A DNA stretch of 11,718 bases, taken from positions 1 to 11,718 of the forward strand of contig JAFWWX010000363.1 of assembly GCA_017517985.1 (NCBI GenBank). The letters run 5' to 3'. This document shows, piece after piece, positions 7,558 through 11,718 of this stretch (the first letter of the stretch is position 1; each line of letters starts with the position of its first letter). This stretch comes from Clostridia bacterium. Lineage in GTDB: Bacteria; Bacillota_A; Clostridia; Oscillospirales; CAG-382. A model generated the notes under the pieces. It ran no database searches and was not told the DNA's origin. It saw only the letters and a program-made list of their open reading frames with translations. Made by a program: the position numbers and the translations under genes.

Positions 7558-7567
7558 TTACTTCACC

Positions 7568-7996
7568 TCACATTCCCATTCCGGACATACCTTCATTTTG
7601 CTCCATATTAAGTTCGGTATAAAACTCTACATAGTCTGTTACCATATTGCTTAACTTCATATAGTCAGCTTTTGAAGGCTCAGGTGTGAACCATTCTGCC
7701 TCTTCATGGCGAATAATGATTTGCGGACCTTCTATGCTTCCGCATATGTCATATCTTTGACTCCATATATCAGCGAACCGAATAGTAGTAGAATCGATTT
7801 CACCATCTGTCTTTGATTTAATGCTTACACTTAATGCATTCTTTCTTCCTCCGGTTATACCGGTCTGCACAAATGATGCCTTCATCACTTTACCTCCGCC
7901 GATATCTGCTACACAGTTTCGGCCAATACATTTTGTATTTTCGATTCCTTCGACATTGTCAAAGATTTTGTGAAAAGTTGTTTCAAAAAAGTTCAT
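7568..7996 (-). CDS. Accessory protein, paralogue B of a tandem pair, Met-rich tail
   Basis: I start this protein at ATG 7996-7994 (142 residues): GAGG lies 8 bases upstream, the previous gene ends inside that site, and the resulting N-terminus MNFFETTFHKIFD aligns with paralogue A. A longer frame to 8059 would overlap the previous gene by over 50 bases. It shares the block order of paralogue A, but has its own insert (GGGKVMKASFVQTGITGGRK) and lacks the NGNFPNGVSPHMW stretch, so the two have diverged for a long time. The tail is NEGMSGMGM. The stop-to-start gap to paralogue A is 10 bases. It looks soluble and cytoplasmic. Function unknown. Confidence 0.85.
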   Translation of the reverse strand: MNFFETTFHKIFDNVEGIENTKCIGRNCVADIGGGKVMKASFVQTGITGGRKNALSVSIKSKTDGEIDSTTIRFADIWSQRYDICGSIEGPQIIIRHEEAEWFTPEPSKADYMKLSNMVTDYVEFYTELNMEQNEGMSGMGM

Positions 7997-8006
7997 TCTT
8001 AACACC

Positions 8007-8453
8007 TCACATTTCCATAGTCGGTTCTTCATCAGGTTCCTCATCCGGTGTTTGTGCATTCATGTATTCATCGTATTCATCGGAATACTTCTGATACACT
8101 TCCTTGTCTACTGCTTCGAGGAATTCTTCCTTAAAACTCCATAAAGGATATTTACAAAAGCCGCTAATCTTTGTAAGACCTGTATCTTCTGCAATTCCTG
8201 TTTTTAGGATTTCATCCGCAAACCAACAGTTGTTTGTGTCAACATACGCACAATCTTTCATTCCAATGAATTCACCGAAATTAAGTGTAAAATTTGCGAA
8301 TGGCATTTCTGCTCCGTCTTCCATATGGGTGAAATTCAAACTGATATTGTGCATTTTCTCACCCATAAAATCGGTTACTTCTATAAGTCTCAAATGCGGA
8401 GTAAGTTCAAACTTTTCATCATTGAAACCTGATACTATAAATTTTGTCTGCAT
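8007..8453 (-). CDS. DUF4313-like accessory protein with acidic Met tail
   Basis: A 148-residue protein whose central motif (about residues 69-107), AYVDTNNCWFADEILKTGIA then SGFCKYPLWSF, resembles the DUF4313 family common on Firmicutes conjugative elements, with its YIDTNN...SGFCxYPLYxF pattern. No biochemical role is established. The N-terminal 60 residues look beta-rich. The C-terminus is very acidic (TPDEEPDEEPTMEM), with a repeated DEEP and a final MEM. The start ATG 8453-8451 sits 7 bases after GGAGGT, just downstream of a hairpin that ends the pilin gene. Its stop lies within the ribosome binding site of the next gene, indicating coupling. The family name is from memory of the motif and should be confirmed by a profile search. 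Confidence 0.8.
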   Translation of the reverse strand: MQTKFIVSGFNDEKFELTPHLRLIEVTDFMGEKMHNISLNFTHMEDGAEMPFANFTLNFGEFIGMKDCAYVDTNNCWFADEILKTGIAEDTGLTKISGFCKYPLWSFKEEFLEAVDKEVYQKYSDEYDEYMNAQTPDEEPDEEPTMEM

Positions 8454-8476
8454 CTATCCTACCTCCTATAAAATTA

Positions 8477-8502
8477 CCGACCGTACATTTCTGCACGGTC
8501 GG
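8477..8502 (-). terminator. Hairpin terminator after the pilin-like gene
   Basis: Perfect 8-base arms CCGACCGT and ACGGTCGG flank a 10-base loop. On the minus strand the right arm is followed by TAATTTTA, a moderately T-rich tail. It lies 8 bases after the stop of the pilin-like gene and 10 bases before the ribosome binding site of the next gene. The short T-run suggests a partial terminator or a 3' stability hairpin that raises pilin messenger over downstream genes. Confidence 0.6.
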
Positions 8503-8510
8503 CCTTTACT

Positions 8511-8843
8511 CTACATACCGAGTATGCTCCAAAGGTATGTAGGTGCTGTTAATGTAAATACAAGACAGGCAAAGAGGATTGCCGGTCCTGCCCATTCAAA
8601 CTGTCCGGATTTTCTGTACTCAAAGTACGATGATCCAAGTTTAATAAAGAAAAATACAGCCAGAATCAGGTCAAGTACAGGAAAGACAACATTGTTTACA
8701 ACCGTTTTAATCTGTGTCCTTGCCGTTGTCCATGTGCTTTCTACTGCACTCGCCACATCACCTGCTGCAAAAGCAGTTACAGTGAATAAAAGTGCCATGA
8801 CCATAACAATTCCAACTATTGCTAAAATTCTTTTCATCTTCAT
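8511..8843 (-). CDS. DUF3852-type pilin-like small membrane protein (VirB2-like)
   Basis: A 110-residue exported membrane protein from ATG 8843-8841, which follows GGAGG with 9 bases between; the TTG at 8864 is upstream of that site and overlaps the previous stop. It has a signal peptide (MKMKR, a hydrophobic core, then AFA before AGD, cleavage near residue 27). Two hydrophobic helices follow, at about residues 54-69 and 87-107, separated by a charged loop (EYRKSGQFEW). This two-helix layout after a cleaved signal is that of VirB2/TrbC pilins, and the sequence closely matches the DUF3852 family of clostridial elements as I remember it. It likely forms the extracellular or membrane-spanning transfer structure. 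A hairpin directly after the gene may give it higher expression than downstream genes. Family call strong; pilin role inferred. Confidence 0.88.
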   Translation of the reverse strand: MKMKRILAIVGIVMVMALLFTVTAFAAGDVASAVESTWTTARTQIKTVVNNVVFPVLDLILAVFFFIKLGSSYFEYRKSGQFEWAGPAILFACLVFTLTAPTYLWSILGM

Positions 8844-8860
8844 AACATATTTCCTCCAAT

Positions 8861-10645
8861 TCAATTATTTTTTGGTGCTATGTGCCAATCTTCGAACAGG
8901 TTTCCTGATATGTTAAGCGAAGCTGTTTTATTCACTTTAAGCATTCCTGCAGGTGTCCACGCATCATACACATAGGTGTATGTTTTGTAGCTACCGTCAG
9001 GGAACCATACAGGTGTGAAGTGTGCTCTGCTCTTATATGTGGAGTACCTGTTCTCCTTGAATTTGAATGTCGACTTGTAGCTAAGTACGCTTCGGTCTAA
9101 TACTCTGAAATATGTTTCGTACTCAAACTCCGGGAAGAACATCTGTGTTGTCTGTGCCTGAGTATATGCCCTTGTCGGAGCATTCGTGTCGATACTGCAC
9201 TCAAGACTCGTCTTGATGCCATACCCCGATTTCATCGCTGTCAGGCTTGCTGTAGGCACTTTGGAATCGGGTGAGATTGTGTGATTGGTATTTAAGGATG
9301 CATGGTAACGGTTGAATGTGAAATCATACCATCCCAAATCTACCCATTGTCCGTTGTCAACCCAATGAGTTCCTGTCCATTCCCAATCAGGAATCCATAC
9401 CCAATTTGCATGCCAGCTTGCCGACCAAACTCCCCATGATAAACTTTGAGTTTCTGTTTCAACAGGGACACTCGGCATCACAAATAAATCGTTACGGTCA
9501 TTCGCTTTCGGATCAGGTGGTTCATTGTCCACCACTTCCTCAATTGTTGCCGTAGCGGTTCTCGTTCTTCCGCCAATCGTTACCCTTATCTGAACCTCTT
9601 GCGGAGTGTCAGGTGTGTGCCATTTCACCCACACAATCTGCGATTCATCTTCAGGGATTACTATGTCCTCTACTATGTAAGTATCGCTTCCTATCTTGAA
9701 TTTTGCGGTTAGAGGGTTATCAGGATTGTATTCCTGATCTGCGGTTACTCTTACCGATGTGATAACATCCGTATCTGTTCGGTATGCATATTGAGTCCCG
9801 GCAGGTCTTCCCGAACCACCTCCATATAGCCAAGCGATTCCCCACCAGAAATCTCCATCATCAGGATCGGGAGTTTCTATCGATTCTTCGGGGATAGGTT
9901 CATCTGTGAATTTCACTACACCAAGTCCGAGATAATTGATTATAGTATCATTTGACACAGTTTTGGTTGTTGTTCCTGTCCATGCAGGATACCCAAGGTC
10001 TGCACGTTCAAGGAACATTGCCAAAGGTAAGTTCTTATGAGTTAAACTAACCATTTTTGCTCTGAGTCCGCCGCTTAACATCTGGTCATACAACGCAGCC
10101 TGATGAGCGGACATTGCAAAGTATGTTCCGTTAAATAAAAAATACGCCACAGGCTCAATTAAGATCTTGTACTGACCGTTAATGAGTGTGTCGTATTCTA
10201 TTCCGGTTGTATTTGCTACGAGCTTCACGGCATATTCACTACAGAAATACCTTTTAATTGCTTCTATGCTTGTTGCTCCGCTGCCGGAGGATATTATCCT
10301 CGGCATTGATATTGTTGGCTTAACAACGCTGTAATCGGCGGCTTCCAACACGAGCGAAACCTCTCCGTTTCGATAACGCAGTTTACTATAAATACCGAAG
10401 GTGTAAACATTGTCTCGAAGGTTGCAGTTTGTCATATCAAAGGAACGAGAAACTTGGGCACCGTCAGAGGTTCTTATAACAGTTACTCTGACACCTTCCT
10501 CGCCGGGTATCCACTTATTGGTCGAGGTTCCGCTTCCCATTCCGCCACCGCCGTTGTCCACATTGCCTTCGCCTACTGCAAAAGCACAGATTGATATACT
10601 AAACAGCATCACTGCTGTAAGTACCAAAATAATAAATTTCTTCAT
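8861..10645 (-). CDS. Secreted tryptophan-rich conjugation surface protein
   Basis: A 594-residue exported protein. The signal peptide is MKKF, a hydrophobic core, and AFA before VGEG (cleavage near residue 23). A glycine-rich linker (about 30-40) follows, then a beta-rich domain to about 250 with a YTFGIYSKLRYRNGE block. An acidic Pro/Asp linker (247-264) comes next, then an Ig-like region (about 293-370, CARDB-like: LTAKFKIG...IVIPEDESQIVWVKW). A tryptophan cluster at 404-439 has ten Trp in 36 residues. The last part (about 440-594) is rich in Tyr, Thr and Phe. There is no LPxTG signal and no C-terminal membrane helix, so it is released, held by partners, or bound by the Trp-rich part. It precedes the pilin-like gene with only the ribosome binding site between. 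Probably a mating-pair or adhesion factor; inferred from export and position. Confidence 0.85.
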   Translation of the reverse strand: MKKFIILVLTAVMLFSISICAFAVGEGNVDNGGGGMGSGTSTNKWIPGEEGVRVTVIRTSDGAQVSRSFDMTNCNLRDNVYTFGIYSKLRYRNGEVSLVLEAADYSVVKPTISMPRIISSGSGATSIEAIKRYFCSEYAVKLVANTTGIEYDTLINGQYKILIEPVAYFLFNGTYFAMSAHQAALYDQMLSGGLRAKMVSLTHKNLPLAMFLERADLGYPAWTGTTTKTVSNDTIINYLGLGVVKFTDEPIPEESIETPDPDDGDFWWGIAWLYGGGSGRPAGTQYAYRTDTDVITSVRVTADQEYNPDNPLTAKFKIGSDTYIVEDIVIPEDESQIVWVKWHTPDTPQEVQIRVTIGGRTRTATATIEEVVDNEPPDPKANDRNDLFVMPSVPVETETQSLSWGVWSASWHANWVWIPDWEWTGTHWVDNGQWVDLGWYDFTFNRYHASLNTNHTISPDSKVPTASLTAMKSGYGIKTSLECSIDTNAPTRAYTQAQTTQMFFPEFEYETYFRVLDRSVLSYKSTFKFKENRYSTYKSRAHFTPVWFPDGSYKTYTYVYDAWTPAGMLKVNKTASLNISGNLFEDWHIAPKNN

Positions 10646-10666
10646 AGAATTTCTCCTCTCCGCCTA

Positions 10667-10695
10667 TTTTTAGGCACAAAAAAAGAGGCGGTCAA
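10667..10695 (-). promoter_or_regulatory. Candidate promoter overlapping the upstream terminator
   Basis: On the minus strand TTGACC (10695-10690, five of six to the -35 consensus) is followed after exactly 17 bases by TAAAAA (10672-10667, four of six to the -10 consensus). Transcription would begin near 10660, giving a leader of about 15 bases that contains GAGGAG before the start at 10645. The -35 box lies in the distal arm of the terminator hairpin and the spacer contains its T-run. Plausible by spacing and position, but the -10 is weak. Confidence 0.4.
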
Positions 10696-10726
10696 TCTGT
10701 GTGATAGTTCACACAAACTGACCGCC
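10687..10726 (-). terminator. Strong intrinsic terminator
   Basis: The outer arms GGCGGTCA/TGACCGCC (8 pairs) and inner arms TGTGTGA/TCACACA (7 pairs) are separated by a 3x3 internal loop, with a TAGT apical loop on the plus strand. On the minus strand the stem is followed by TCTTTTTTT. It lies 23 bases after the stop of the DUF4240 gene. This is the clearest transcription end in the window and separates the upstream accessory unit from the secretion operon. Confidence 0.9.
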
Positions 10727-10749
10727 ATAATTCTATATTTTGATGGGAA

Positions 10750-11718
10750 TCACATATCCATCACCATTCCTTCATCCTGCTCTTCATCCTGAGATGGTTC
10801 ATTTATAAATCCGCCAAGTCTGTTCGGGACATAATCAGATAGCCATGTTCCTCCAAACGCTTCATGTGTCTGTAATCTCCACATTGCGAATTTTCCCATA
10901 TCTATCTTATCGTTTTCTCCGAATTTGAAGAGCAGATTCGTTACACCGTCATGCTCAAACTTGGTGACATCTTCAAGCCTTGTTCCTTCTTTCAGAATTC
11001 CGGCTTCGGTTAGCATTTCATTGACTCCGTCAATCCATTCCTCTACAGGTCCTCCGCATCCCTGAAAGATGATGCCTTCTTCCTTATTCATTGTTCTTAG
11101 GACCTGTGCATCGACCACCTTCACTTCTATGACTCTGTTGATGGATTTACCTTCATTCAATTTGCTTGCTATATCGTAGTCCTCGTTCTCCTTTATAAAC
11201 CTTTCGGCAAATTTCGGGAACTCGGTTTTGAGTTCTTCCACAGACATCTTCTTGTCTGTGAATTCTCCATACACGATTTCGTCAAGTATATCTCTTGATT
11301 CTTCCTCTGTCAGTTGTACAAATGATTGCTTGAAATCGCCTGTCATCTTTTCAACGACACGAGTTCCGACATACCCTAATGTCTCGAATTCGTACCATCC
11401 TTCGATTGGTTCTCCTGCCTTTTCAGCAAGAATTTCAGGGTTCTTCATTGTTTCAAGGTATATTTCCTTACCCTGTGCTATCAGCCAATTCCTAAAGTCT
11501 GTGAATCCGTCATCTGTGAGCATTTCGTGATTCATCAAGTTACCAACACTTGCAATTCCGTCTAAACCGGCAGCCCTGTGATAAGTGTCGAATATTCCGC
11601 AGAAGGATTTTGCATCATCAAGAGAAAGGCTCGAAAGCCTTCCTTCAAGGTATTTTTCCATATCTTTGATGTTATCCCTGCATGCTTCTCTCGACTCATC
11701 TATGAGTTGCCAGAACAT
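10750..11718 (-). CDS. DUF4240 protein with a second unnamed domain and Met-rich tail, 5' end at window edge
   Basis: At least 322 residues. An ATG falls exactly on the last bases of the window, so I cannot tell whether it is the true start; DUF4240 proteins begin close to this point, so little can be missing. Residues 1 to about 100 match the DUF4240 pattern: MFWQLIDESREA, DDGFTDFRNWLIAQGKEIY, then MKNPEILAE. After a charged linker, residues about 194-304 form a distinct block (IIFQGCGGPVEEWIDG, then MWRLQTHEAFGGTWLSDYV and PNRLGGF) that I recall as recurrent in gut Firmicutes accessory proteins but cannot name. The C-terminus SQDEEQDEGMVMDM carries the acidic Met tail. It ends its own transcription unit at a strong terminator. 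Soluble, cytoplasmic, function unknown. Confidence 0.85.
   Translation of the reverse strand: MFWQLIDESREACRDNIKDMEKYLEGRLSSLSLDDAKSFCGIFDTYHRAAGLDGIASVGNLMNHEMLTDDGFTDFRNWLIAQGKEIYLETMKNPEILAEKAGEPIEGWYEFETLGYVGTRVVEKMTGDFKQSFVQLTEEESRDILDEIVYGEFTDKKMSVEELKTEFPKFAERFIKENEDYDIASKLNEGKSINRVIEVKVVDAQVLRTMNKEEGIIFQGCGGPVEEWIDGVNEMLTEAGILKEGTRLEDVTKFEHDGVTNLLFKFGENDKIDMGKFAMWRLQTHEAFGGTWLSDYVPNRLGGFINEPSQDEEQDEGMVMDM

Noticed and set aside
7997..8059. N-terminal extension of paralogue B to 8059
   Set aside because: It overlaps the DUF4313-like gene in another frame; paralogue A and the GAGG site support ATG 7996.
8104..8916. Plus-strand open frame of 270 codons opposite the pilin-like and DUF4313-like genes
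   Set aside because: It is antisense to two well-supported genes with signal peptide, family motifs and ribosome binding sites, and crosses two gene boundaries and a terminator.
2866..10726. The three hairpins as one dispersed repeat family
   Set aside because: Their stems have unrelated sequences; only their position after genes and their function look alike.
1..11718. tRNA genes, CRISPR arrays, insertion sequences, attachment sites or an origin of transfer
   Set aside because: I saw no cloverleaf, regularly spaced repeats, transposase or integrase motifs, and almost no non-coding space in which such sites could lie.

Overview
The window is a low-GC Firmicutes segment, probably from a gut clostridium of the Lachnospiraceae type. 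It is the transfer region of an integrative conjugative element or related plasmid. All sixteen genes I support lie on the minus strand, tightly packed, so transcription runs from base 11718 towards base 1. I infer the host group from codon and base use, strong GGAGG ribosome binding sites, GTG and TTG starts, and the protein families. No relaxase, coupling protein (VirD4/TraG), integrase or origin is visible, so only part of the element is present.

Layout in transcription order. (1) A DUF4240-type accessory protein, cut by the window edge, ends at a strong terminator (10687-10726) whose downstream arm may carry the -35 box of the next promoter. (2) A secreted 594-residue tryptophan-rich surface protein and a small DUF3852-type pilin-like membrane protein follow, closed by a second hairpin (8477-8502). 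(3) Three small accessory proteins come next: one DUF4313-like and two tandem paralogues. (4) The membrane and ATPase core follows: VirB6-like channel protein, PrgI/VirB3-like protein, a stand-alone VirB4 N-domain-like protein, the VirB4 ATPase, and a 142-residue unknown. (5) A 54-residue zinc-ribbon gene sits between its own extended -10 promoter and a terminator. (6) The tail of the window has a 208-residue unknown with an HxxH/CxxC site, a membrane-anchored NlpC/P60 cell-wall hydrolase, a 74-residue unknown, and a large unknown protein that runs off the left edge.

The genes together describe a Gram-positive type IV secretion system: pilin-like subunit, inner-membrane channel, VirB3-like partner, driving ATPase, wall hydrolase and a cell-surface factor. 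The order virB2-like, virB6, prgI, virB4, P60 hydrolase resembles Tn1549/CTn-type elements.

The most unusual observation is that six accessory proteins interleaved with this machinery, mostly unrelated in sequence, end in a similar acidic, glycine- and methionine-rich tail (for example DEGMVMDM, SEGMGGMCGM, NEGMSGMGM, EEQGGMTMQ). Most machinery proteins do not. I propose it as a candidate shared sorting, docking or secretion tag, which is inference only. Several gene starts were moved to positions directly downstream of a Shine-Dalgarno sequence; the evidence says where.
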